A stretch of 64,000 nucleotides of DNA from Gnetum montanum (Eukaryota > Streptophyta > Gnetopsida > Gnetales > Gnetaceae). Below are positions 47,671-57,540 of the stretch, one piece after another (the stretch's first letter is position 1; every line of letters begins with the position of its first letter). The notes beneath the pieces were generated by a model that saw only the letters and a program-made list of their open reading frames with translations, ran no database searches and was not told the DNA's origin. The stretch is from the NCBI GenBank assembly GCA_015680685.1, contig MNCI01008852.1, positions 744,749 through 808,748 of the forward strand. The letters run 5' to 3'. The translations under genes were made by a program, and so were the position numbers.

Positions 47671-47818
47671 CAACTAGATCATAATGATTGCCTACTAGAT
47701 AGACCTTAACTTTTTTTAAGTTTAAGAAAGAAGGCAAGAAGTAACCATAGAGCATATCATGAGATGTTATTGATAATTTCTTTTTAATTTTTATATACAT
47801 AATGTCTTTATTAGTGAT
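47671..47818 (+). repeat. 180-bp tandem duplication, unit 1 left part
   Basis: Starts CAACTAGATCATAATGATTG. The same 148 bp recur at 54919-55066 with about 95% identity. This unit is interrupted by G4; its remaining 32 bp (TCTCCCATAAATAATT type) lie at about 54887-54918. Confidence 0.88.
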
Positions 47819-48596
47819 TGATGAGCCGTGATATCGCGTACGCGATATCGTAGCCTGCTGTAATGTCTATAAATAAGAGGTGGCTTTCCCTGTTTTAGGC
47901 ACTTAGATTTAGACCCTTAGCCAAACTCTTGTAGTTTTACCATTCCAGAGTTAGAATAATTTCCATGTGCCTGCAGTAGGAGTCTTAAAGTGAACGGATC
48001 TTTATTCGAGCAAATTGTACCTAAGCACACATTTGTGTACAGCAATAAAGAAGAACTTTCTGATAAACCTTGAAGCATGTGGCTTAAGCTAAATAGGAAT
48101 TAATTATTGTTAAATGTTTAAATGCTTTCCTAGATACTTAATCTCTCTTAACCCTTGATTCTCCTAGTTAAGTGCACTCAATACGACCACTTTGAGCACG
48201 TGTGCAATGCTTGGTAACCCTATAACGAGTAGCATTTGGTAATCCTAGCAGCGTTGCACTAGTTTAGGGTGTGTGCGGCAAGTGGGAACGGATACTAGTG
48301 CTAGGACAATTAAAATTTAGTTAGTGAATATTTAATGAAAGTTAGTTACTTAGTTCTCTTCACCTTCCCCTCTTAGCATAAGACATTAAAAACATAAAAG
48401 ATATAAAAATCATATACCTCAAGCTTACTTAACCATACAACCGTGACAATACAAGTGAGTTTGGGAAGATAATAATTGATTAACGTTAAGTGTTCCATTA
48501 AGGCACGTAAGCACTTAGTCCTTGGAGTTCGACCGGATCGCACATGAAACACTCGTATTTGTATGGTTGAGTGTAGGGGTACCTTGCCACTTATCA
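47819..48596 (+). repeat. 5' LTR of G4
   Basis: 778 bp, TGATGAG...CTTATCA. U3 contains the perfect 20-bp palindrome GATATCGCGTACGCGATATC (47830-47849). TATAAATAAGAGG follows at 47868. CAGCAATAAAGAAGAACTT carries the polyadenylation signal. U5 has two direct repeats of the TTGGTAAYCCTA type (48211, 48237). Confidence 0.92.
47868..47875 (+). promoter_or_regulatory. TATA box in the G4 5' LTR
   Basis: TATAAATA, 18 bp after the 20-bp palindrome. It is conserved in the 3' LTR and in G3. Confidence 0.65.
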
Positions 48597-48597
48597 T

Positions 48598-48616
48598 TGG
48601 CATCGTTGCCAGGGAC
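48598..48616 (+). promoter_or_regulatory. Primer-binding site of G4 (Asp tRNA)
   Basis: TGGCATCGTTGCCAGGGAC directly after the 5' LTR; two changes from the complement of the plant tRNA-Asp 3' end. Confidence 0.87.
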
Positions 48617-48743
48617 TTAGTTGTTTGTGTGCTACATAGAACATAGGAGATCATTCATATCGTTGGGACGCTAGAAAGAACCCTTAGGGTTGATCAAAGG
48701 AAAAGATAATACAACGGTAAATTTCCCATCGAACAAGACAAAA

Positions 48744-51240
48744 ATGTCTTCTTCTTTGCACAAAAGCATTTCACCACCTAGGACCAACACTAGAGACAAT
48801 CAGTGGCACAACATACGTAATCAAGATTCACTAGTTCCTCAACAATTTCGTGTGGTATATATTCATCATGATGAATATGTACCTGACTTTGCCTTTATTC
48901 TCCATCAAGATGAACAACTGTGTTGGAGAGACTTGGAGGGTAACATAGTGTTGCCTCCAAACCGAGTAGTCCCCAACATGCTCCTTCATGCTCTCGCATG
49001 AATAGGCATGTCACAGTTATACATAGAGTACGTTGCATGTGACCATGACATAAGGGACTACCATCCCACAGAAGCACAACGTCAAAGGAACTTGGAAAAG
49101 GAGAGATATCATACATCTTTGAAGGGAAAATGGCCCCATAATGCCCCACACATTTTAAGTGAAGTTGGAAGTGGTGAACCGGTTCCAATAGGTTCCCCAT
49201 AAAATGATGTTCCCCCTCCTAACGATGGTGAGGAGGTGGTGTATTAGAACCTTCACTCTATGATTCACAACCCTAGTTCTGATCCCCATGAACACCAAGT
49301 GTTCAACAAGGGAACACAAACAAACGATAAGATAGGCAGTCTAATCATAATCACGATCTGGGTCGAGACCACCGAAGGGAAGGTAGGAAACATTGTCATG
49401 ACGATGGTTCTACTTCTTCTTCACCTTCATCATCACATTCACCCTCTCGTTCTATATCAAGATGCAGTCATAAGGAACCTAACCATGAGGATAAGGGTAA
49501 ACAGAGTGAGAAAACTTGACAAGAGAGCTGAGAACAAGGATGAGGGCATTCTAGAGAATCACGGCATAGAAGAAGGGAGAGTAGGGAGCCGCACAGACAT
49601 CATAAAAACTATGAATAAAATGACTACAAAGAACCCCTACTTGCAACCTGAAGCATGTTAGACATCAAGGAGGCTATAAGAATACCCACAAGGCACCAAA
49701 AAGATACCAGGATCAAGAGACTAGACATGAATAACATCCCACGATTTGAGGGGGGATACAATGCTAATCCTTAGAACCACTTACAAGCATTTCATGATGC
49801 ATTTGCCTTGCAGAGTATTGAGAATGAATGGAAAAAATTAAAGTTGTTCCCAAGGACATTGATGAGAGACGCAGAAAGCTGGTACCGGTCCTTAGAACCG
49901 AAATCCACTTAAAGGTGGAGTACGATGCTAGAACTATCTAATGACAAGTATCAAACATACTCCTAGGTGTCCAACCTATAAAAGAAAATCCAAGGATGGA
50001 AGCAGGGAAATAATGAACCCTTGGATGTTACCATGGGCCATTATTATGCATTGTTACATCGTTGCCCGGGCCATGGTTACACATAGCAAGATCAACTATG
50101 CCATCTCGTAGATGGACTTAGGCATGAAACCAAGAGAACCCTTGGAACATATGTCCAAGGGAGATTATCAGAGCTTAGGTTCCATTAGGTTCATAGATTG
50201 TTGGAGAAAGTAGCCAAGGAAGAAGGGGAGCTACGTAAGAGAGAAAGTGTGGAAGAATACAACCACGATCCTTCCCTTTGAAAAATGAGAGTGAGATTCT
50301 ATGGGGAGGAGTAAGAGTCACCACTTGAAGAGATGGTGAATAGGAAAACCTTGCCACTCCAAAAATTCACAATAGAAGTGTTGGCAAAGGTAGACCAAAT
50401 GTGGGACTCCTTGGATAGTAGATTTGAAACCGTTCTTAAAATCATAGAGGAGTCTAAGAAGCGAAGTAGTGACTATGATAAAAAGAAAAAGAGGGACATG
50501 GATAATGCACATAAAAAAGGTAAGGGTAAAATGGCCATCACCGAAGAGGCTGTGGATTTTGATATGGACAATGACGGTGGATGTGAGATATGCCAATATG
50601 ACCATCCTAAGGGATGTTGCCTAGTAATCTCACACCTACAAGAGTTTGGGGTGTATGCACTCAACCCACGACTTAACAAACGGCAAGCACCCTGACGGTT
50701 ACCTTATCCCCAAGGTAACCCAAGGTAGTTCCACCAACCTTTAACATATTACCCAAGTGGAACTTCGCCACAACCTATTGAGAAATACCAGTAGTGGAAA
50801 TACCCATAGTCATGGGGGATGCCACCACCAAGGAAACAATACCCTTACCAAAAAATGGATCCATATGGCTATTATCTGTAGCAACTAATCTCTCCATGTG
50901 ACTCTGTCGGTCACATGACACCAGAACGTCACTACCAAGCTCGGGAGTATTCTAGGACTCCTTCTCATGGGGGAGACAACTCACAGAAATACCATCCTTC
51001 AAACCCATCCGCAACTCTGACACCGATAGCTCCATTACCACTAGCTCCAACAATGCAAGGGGAACTCTCCACTCAACCACAGCAACGTAATTCTACGAGA
51101 GCTATGAACCTCCAACCCACTACTAGTTCTGATAATTGTATAAAGAGAAGACCTTTCTTCAGATCCAATAGTCCAACCAAGCTCTCACAACCATAAGCGG
51201 TTGAGTCTCTGAACGCTTCTTCATCAAATAAGGCTTTAGA
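48744..51240 (+). pseudogene. gag: G4 gag (broken)
   Basis: Starts ATGTCTTCTTCT (MSSSLHKSISPPR). VVYIHHDEYVPDFAFILHQDE and NIVLPPNRVVPNMLLHALA follow with one TGA at 48999. A frameshift near 49335 changes the linker. The gag domain at 49660-50290 has IKRLDMNNIPRFEGGY, LKLFPRTLMRDAESWYRSL and LVDGLRHETKRTLGTYVQG. From 50333 a long open stretch carries SLDSRFETVLKIIEESKKR, a Lys-rich segment and the zinc knuckle CEICQYDHPKGCC at 50584-50622. The Pro/Gln-rich tail (YYPSGTSPQP) leads into protease. Stops are fewer than in the other copies. Confidence 0.9.
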
Positions 51241-51290
51241 GCTCCCTTCAAACCAAAAACAGAGCTCAACACACACAGTTATGTTAACAC

Positions 51291-52070
51291 ATGCCGTTAC
51301 TGATTGTATTAAGGTGGACCACTCCCAAGAAATTCTTTGACCCTAGAAGCCCTTTAATCTATCTTCAAGTCACTGGGAATGAACCTTGTAAAGCTCTTCT
51401 AGACTCAGGTTTTGGAGTTAGCTTGATATCACAAGAGATGTATAAAACCTGGTACCTACCTCCACTAAAGAAGAGCAATATTTGCTTAGAGCTAGCTGAC
51501 CAGTCCATCACTATTCCCTTGGGATTGGTGGAGGACATTGTTACCACTGTGTGTAGGTGGTCATACCCAGTTGATTTCCTAGTGATACAAGTAAATAATG
51601 ATAAAGGGGACTTCCCAATAATAATGAGAAGGGCATGGCTAAGTACCATAAATGCATTCCTAGGAATCCATGATCTTCCGCTAGAAATATCTAAGGAAAA
51701 CACTTGTGGAAAGATCAAGAAGAAGAAAGTTCCATGCATCACATACATTGATACAAGATGTGATTGCATACAGGAATGTTTAGCATTTCCTACATGCAAT
51801 TGGTGTGCCCAAGGAATTAACATACAAAAGTTCCTATATGTAGCAACCACACAACAAGAAGACACCCAATGGTTGACAGTTGATCAAGAGAGCGACTCAC
51901 CAATGTGCATAAAACTAACTGAGGGAGCAACTTGCACTCACGTTGAAAGCATAGATGCACTGGAGCAAGAGCGTCGTCGACTTCCAAACCTTAAATTGAA
52001 AACATCAATTAGGGAAAGTTGGAAACTTCTAAAAAATTCAAAAAAATACTCTGATAAGAATGCTAGTTAG
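51291..52070 (+). pseudogene. G4 aspartic protease (open reading frame, gag-pro product end)
   Basis: 259 codons open. Residues 36-47 read LLDSGFGVSLIS: the catalytic DSG is present, with Phe where most retroviral-type proteases have Ala or Thr. LADQSITIPLGLVEDIVTTV, WSYPVDFLVIQVNNDKGDFP and RRAWLSTINAFLGIHDLPLEIS follow, the usual fold of gypsy proteases. A Cys/His tail (CLAFPTCNWC) and the LEQERRRL segment end it. Then a stop occurs and there is no RT. The flap and second loop look intact but the upstream gag is broken, so a working product is unlikely. Confidence 0.85.
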
Positions 52071-54103
52071 TGTGCAACAGACCAAACCTTATCATGAATC
52101 TAGAATGGTCAATGCATATAGCACATTGGAGAAAGGATGATCTCACTCATTATTTTGGATCTCCCCTTTTAACTTAGTCATGGGGGAGATGGCCACCTAT
52201 GTTGATCAATCAAGGCCCTTAGTTCCTTTTTAAGTTTTTTTTACACATTTTTGTTTTACAAATTTCTTTAACTTTTCTTGTTTTTGTTTTGCAACATCGT
52301 TCATACGTTTTTGTTTATTTGTGTATTTACTTATCTTGTTAGGTTCGTCACCTAATAAGTGCTCCTAATGATGGTATGAACTGTATTCTATTGGTTGCTA
52401 ATGTTTGGTTTTTACCTTTGAGTTATAATGTTGATACTAAGGTATGGTTCTTTTGATATAACAAGCAATGAATCCACATCATCCATGCATCCATGAATTT
52501 CTATGGTATCTCTTGGCTTGGAACTATACAGTCCCTTTCTGCAAAAAATAATAGAACTATCCACGAATCGGTAACTGGGCATTTTTCAAACTAAGGAAGG
52601 ACTCAAGGATTGAAAAGGGTGTGACTTCAAGGGGACTTGATGCATTTGTGTTGGCCATTCTCTTGGATGCTTGCATATGTTTTCTTCTTGAGTTTTTCTT
52701 ATCGTTCTAATGTTACTCCATTATAGGGAAGTTGAGCTAATAAAAATAATAAGTCTTTGCATGGTGTGGTTCTCATGCAAAAAAAGAAAAAAGAAAAAAG
52801 AAAAAAGAGTGAGAATTCAAAGCACATCCCTTAGAAAAAATAATCACCTGGGCTACAAGAACTAGTTATGGAACTAAACAAACATGTTCCCTCTAACTAA
52901 GGCCCTTTATCACTTCTTACTTTCTTCTTTCTTATTTCGTCGGAATGGTGGTGACTCTTTGATAGAGGCATTCTTGTTACTTCAGGTGGATGGCTTGGCG
53001 AAATGTATTAATGTGAAGTCACTAGATGTGGATTGTTTGAGGCTGGATTTGGAATGAGATCTACTAAGTCACATTAACCATTAATACACAAGGGGTTGTA
53101 CACCACCTTGTTCTTGAGAATCTATTCCATTCTCTTCTTTCCATCATTCTTTTTCCATTGTTCACCTCATTGCCAGTTGTATTAGTAGTCTATATTTTGG
53201 TTAATGCATTGTTTTATTTTTGGTAAATTCTTGTGGTTAAGACTTTAACTCTTGTTTCCAAATGTCATTTTCAGATTCTGCGGACTCTTTGAATGCGGGA
53301 TTGTTAGGGCATTAAGGGCATGAGCTTGCTTTGGGGAGGACCCATTGGCATTCCTATTTGGTGCATCAGTTAATTTTTTTTCCTTAAACATTTTTTCAAT
53401 CCACATTTATTTTGTTCATTTCCATCTCTGACATCCATTTCATCGGCATTGTTGTTGTCTCTTTTTCTCCATCTTTCTTATTCCTTATCCTTTTCCATTC
53501 TCTTGCTACCGGAGGTTTGCTCTTAGTCATGAGGGTCCTGGTCCAATTTTTTCGATTTTCTCTTAACCCCTACACCTTGGGTAGTCACCAGTATTGTATC
53601 TCCAAAATTCGTATTAGCCATACCACAACTTAGCCAATGGACCTTTCACTAAGGCAAGGTATCAACTGCATTGTTATTCATTTACCCTTGCTAATTTAAG
53701 ATTGTGTTGTGTGTGTAGATGGCAATCATACACCATTAGATTGGGTCTGGAGGAAACACTTGGAATGTACCAGTGCTGAAGCAGTTATGCAAGGAACAAG
53801 AGATGGTGCACTTATGGATGGACAACGAAAGGCACAAACTTGGTGTTGGAAACAACAGACTTCTTCTTTTCTTTTTTCTCTCTCTCTTCTCTCTTCTCTC
53901 TCATTTGCCAAATAAGGCTAGATGTCAAATGTATATAGTGTTCACCTTTATTATCATGAACACTAATTTTGTCATGTATTGTAATGATGATCCATTCACA
54001 TGTCATCCCATTCATCATTAGTGTCATTTTAGTCAATAATCTCATACCTTCCCAATATTTTGTAAGGAAATAGAGGACAAGCTTTCATTAAGTCATGGGG
54101 GTA
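52071..54103 (+). other. G4 post-protease and 3' non-coding region
   Basis: The internal purine tract is at 52174-52192 (TTAGTCATGGGGGAGATGG). T-rich DNA, the stem-loop at 52768-52817, AATTCAAAGCACATCCCTTAG, GGGGAGGACCCATTGGCAT (53332) and AGTCATGAGGGTCCTG (53525) follow. A short remnant with GATTGGGTCTGGAGGAAACA (53739) is the only possible trace of the additional G1 ORF position. It ends AGTCATGGGGGTA. Confidence 0.7.
52768..52817 (+). ncRNA. Predicted stem-loop in the G4 3' region
   Basis: GGTTCTCAT pairs with GTGAGAATT across a loop of AAAAAAG repeats. All nine positions pair (three G-U). Compared with G1, one C-G pair is U-A here. Confidence 0.45.
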
Positions 54104-54881
54104 TGATGAGCTGCAATATCGCATACGAGATATTGCAGCCCGCCATAATGTCTATAAATAAGAGGCAGCTTTCCCTATTTTAGGTACTTAGATTTAGACC
54201 CTTAGCTAAACTCTTGCAGTTTCACCATTCTAGAGTTAGAATAATTTCCATGTGCCTACAGTAGGAGTCTTAAAGTGAATGGATCTTTATTCAAGCAAAT
54301 TGTACTTGAGCACACATTTGTGTGCAACAATAAAGATGAACTTTTTAATAAACCTTGCAGCATGTGGACTAAGCTAAATAGGAATTAATTATTGTTAAAT
54401 GCTTAAATGCTTTCCTAGATACTTAATCTCTCTCAACCCTTGACTCTCCTAGTTAAGTGCACTCAGTACGACTGCTTCGAGCACATGTGCAATGCTTGGT
54501 AACCCGGTAACAAGTAGCGTTTGGTAATCCCAGTAGCGTTGCACTGGTTCAGGGTGTTTGCGGCAAGTGGGAACGGACACTGGTGCTAGGACAATTAGAA
54601 CTTAGTTAGTGAATAGTTAATGAAAGTTAGTCACTTAGTTCTCTTCACCTTCCCCTATTAGCATAATACATTAAAAAGATAAAAGATATAAAAATCATAT
54701 ACCTCAAGCTTACTTAACCATACAACTGTGACAATACAAGTAAGTTTGGGAAGACAACAATTGATTAACCTTAAGTGTTCCATTAAGGTGCGTAAGCACT
54801 TAGTCCTTGGAGTTTGACCGGATTGCACGTGAAACACTTGTATTCATATGGTTGAGTGTAGGGGTACCTTTCCACTCATCA
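54104..54881 (+). repeat. 3' LTR of G4
   Basis: 778 bp, the same length as the 5' copy and close to it. The U3 inverted repeat is GCTGCAATATC / GATATTGCAGC at 54110-54139: 11-bp perfect arms with an 8-base loop. It ends CTCATCA. Confidence 0.92.
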
Positions 54882-54918
54882 ATGATGCTCCCATAAATAA
54901 TTATATCATGTATGTTTT

Positions 54919-55098
54919 CAACTAGATCATAATGATTGCCTACTAGATAAGCCTTAACTTTTATCAAGTTTAAGAAAGAAGGCCAGAAGTAACCATAGAG
55001 CATCTCATGAGATGTTATTGATAATTTCTTTTTATTTTTTATATACATCATGTCTTTATTAGTGATTCTCCCATAAATAATTATATCATGTATGTTTT
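54919..55098 (+). repeat. 180-bp tandem duplication, unit 2 (intact)
   Basis: CAACTAGATC...ATCATGTATGTTTT. It is the uninterrupted copy of the unit that G4 split. The 32 bp after the G4 target site are repeated at its end (CTCCCATAAATAATTATATC), which shows the duplication is head to tail. Confidence 0.88.
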
Positions 55099-55199
55099 GG
55101 ATAAGGATTTTAAGCTACTTATGCACACGTAGATGTTCTCATACATGATTTTAGGACTATTTGCTACATTGTATGATTGGGACTCAAACGGAAGTATCT

Positions 55200-55630
55200 T
55201 GGTTACTTCCTAAACCATATTTTGAATACCATTTTAGAGGTATGAGACTTTCAAAATTAGTAAGAGGTATGAAGACATGCATGGATATAAGGATTACTAT
55301 GGACATTAGGGATATGGTTTGCTAAGGTACAATACTAGGAGGATAGGTACACATGCATGGGCATGGAAGTTATTTAGAAAAGTAATTTCCAATATACTAA
55401 GGTAGAATAGTAGTTATGGTAAGTGAAGACACAATAGTGATAAGGCATGAAGACATGCACAAACATGGGAGATGCAAGGGTAATAGAGTAATTGTGTGAT
55501 AGGACACAATAGTATTAGGGAGGTTAAACATGCATAAGCATGGAAGTTGCTAGGATAATAGAGATATTTTGTGCTAAGACATAATCGTAGTAGGCTAGGT
55601 AGACTTGCATGAGAATTAGGTTCATTAAGC
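55200..55630 (+). repeat. Degenerate ~75-bp tandem repeat
   Basis: Core ACATGCATRRGCATGGAAGTT...RGATAATAG...ACACAATAGTAnTAGG. Cores occur at 55275, 55351, 55453, 55528 and 55603, giving spacings of 76, 102, 75 and 75 bp. No gene is present. Confidence 0.7.
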
Positions 55631-55849
55631 CAAAAAAAAATATTATATGGTAAGTTTTTTATCCACTTTGTCTTTTTTCAGCTTGAGTTAGAAACTTGGG
55701 TACACCGTATTACTTTTCAACACTTGAAGCCATCTTTAGTAGTCTAGATTTGAAGTCTTGTGTCATTTGTAGCATCATTTCTAGTCCTCTATATTTAGCT
55801 TGCTAGAAATGATGTTTTGCATCATTGGCCACATTATTTCAACTCCACT

Positions 55850-56265
55850 CTCAGTTTTGACATCCGACATTAGCTCCAATGTCGATCCTAATTCTATTTA
55901 GCTTTTGAAAGTTCAACATCAGAATTCAATTTTAACATTCTATGTCAGAATTCAATTTTAACATTCGATGTCAAATTTTTGATGTCTCAAATTGATTTTA
56001 TTTTTGAAATTTGGTGTCAAATTTTCAATGTCTAGCATCAATTTCATCTTTGATGTCTAATGTCAACTCATTAGATTTTAACATGGCATGTCAAATAAGT
56101 TTGAACGTCTAACATTAGATGTTTCAATGTCTCGCATTGAACTTACTTTTGATGTTTGACATCAGACATTGTCTCTAGTTTTTGACATCTAATGTTAGAC
56201 TTTATCTTTAGCTTTCAATGTCCTATGTTAGGTTTTTGACATTTGATGTTAAACTTTGTAATCTG
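55850..56265. repeat. Degenerate array of GACATC/GATGTC units
   Basis: More than fifteen short units such as TTTTGACATCTAATGTTAGAC and TTTCAATGTCT, in both orientations, often as GACATC-N-GATGTT dyads. A TATATATAGG motif follows at about 56362, so it may be the U3 of an LTR belonging to the gag remnant downstream (inference). Confidence 0.6.
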
Positions 56266-57540
56266 CATCATCCCTCTTACCCAAAACTTTATAGAAGTTT
56301 TTGAAAGATTATTTTGGGCCCCACTACATTGTTCCTACATGGTTTATGAGGCATTTTCAACCTATATATAGGAGAATGCCCATAAGTGTAAGGGGTTGAC
56401 ATTTATAACCATCCAACTAGCATTTTTAGATGCTCAGAGCTCATCAACCCTTTGCTTTATCTTTTTCCCTATTGATATATTGTATGCCCTTCATGCCGTC
56501 CTCTTGACATGCAAAGACTTGTTAAAAATTAGATAAATACATTGATTTGATTTTTTTGTTGAAATTATCAACTATTGGATTTTATTTTGTTCTTATTGTA
56601 TTTGCATAAGTACACTCATTAGAGTAAGAATGAAGTAATACAACTCCTTGTTAGATGCATCCAATCTTTGGTACACATCTAGGAATAAATTTTTGTATGT
56701 TCCTTTGTCTTTTCCTGTAAATATGGGTTTTCTATTTTGGGATCTTTTGTCTCAATTTTTTCGTAGATTTACTTTAGATTTATTCTAGTTGCATTTTCTT
56801 TCTTAGTTTACATAGTTCTATTTATAGATCTATTTCCTCCCTAGGTTGTTTTTGAACATTTTCACTACCAATCATGCTTCTATATTACACTGCATTTTCC
56901 CTTAATTAGATGTTTTCTACATGGCATTTTATGTGTGTTATTATTTTTTTGCTTGATAATTATTGACCTTGGAAAAACATCTAACTCAGATTGCTAGATT
57001 TGTTCTTTGATTCTCAAGTCCCATTTTAATTTGAGGAAGATTAATTGAGAGGTTAGTTTTCATCAATGATTTGGTAGCCACAAATTTCTTGGATTAGTTT
57101 CATGTTAGGTTGTGTTAGTTTCTATTTGTTACAATGATTCCTACCACAACACCTTTGGTGTGAGAAGGAGAGCCTTATTAGAAGTGAACATTTTCTATGA
57201 TCAGTATTTGTTCCATCCTTGTTGTAGTTTTGACATCTTCAGACATTTCTTCATTTTTATTTTTCTTTTTTGCTAAGTTTCATTAATGTCACATTATTTT
57301 CTTTCTATGACCTCTATGTTGGTTTTTTAAATAGTTACTATTACTAACTTCTGTTGATGTGTCATATTAAAACTTTTCATGTCATGTTAAAATTTTGTAA
57401 TTTCAATGTTTCTTTTAAAAATGAAGTATTTTATCTTTTTTTTTTAAGTGCTACCTTGTTTTCAAGGATAAGCTAATACATTGGTAATAGTCCTATGAAG
57501 TCATAGAATCTCTTTAATCACAATTATGTCTTTGTCATTT
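56266..57540. other. Unassigned region upstream of the G5 gag remnant
   Basis: A+T-rich, no reading frame of note. CCTATATATAGG at about 56359 could be a promoter TATA box. I saw no convincing primer-binding site, although TTTGGTGTGAGAAGG at 57148 occupies a plausible place. Confidence 0.4.

Larger units (their letters stand above)
47819..54881 (+). mobile_element. Gag-protease element G4 (Athila/Tat-like, no pol)
   Basis: 7.06 kb. Both LTRs are 778 bp (47819-48596 and 54104-54881). The 5-bp flanks are gtgat and atgat, a 4-of-5 match. It has an Asp-tRNA primer site, the most complete gag-protease region in the window, an internal purine tract, the 3' stem-loop and the 3' purine tract. RT, RNase H and integrase are absent at the same place as in G3. 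Confidence 0.92.

Noticed and set aside
51365-51865. Minus-strand open stretch of 166 codons
   Set aside because: Antisense shadow of the G4 protease; the plus strand has the DSG motif and clear protease sequence.
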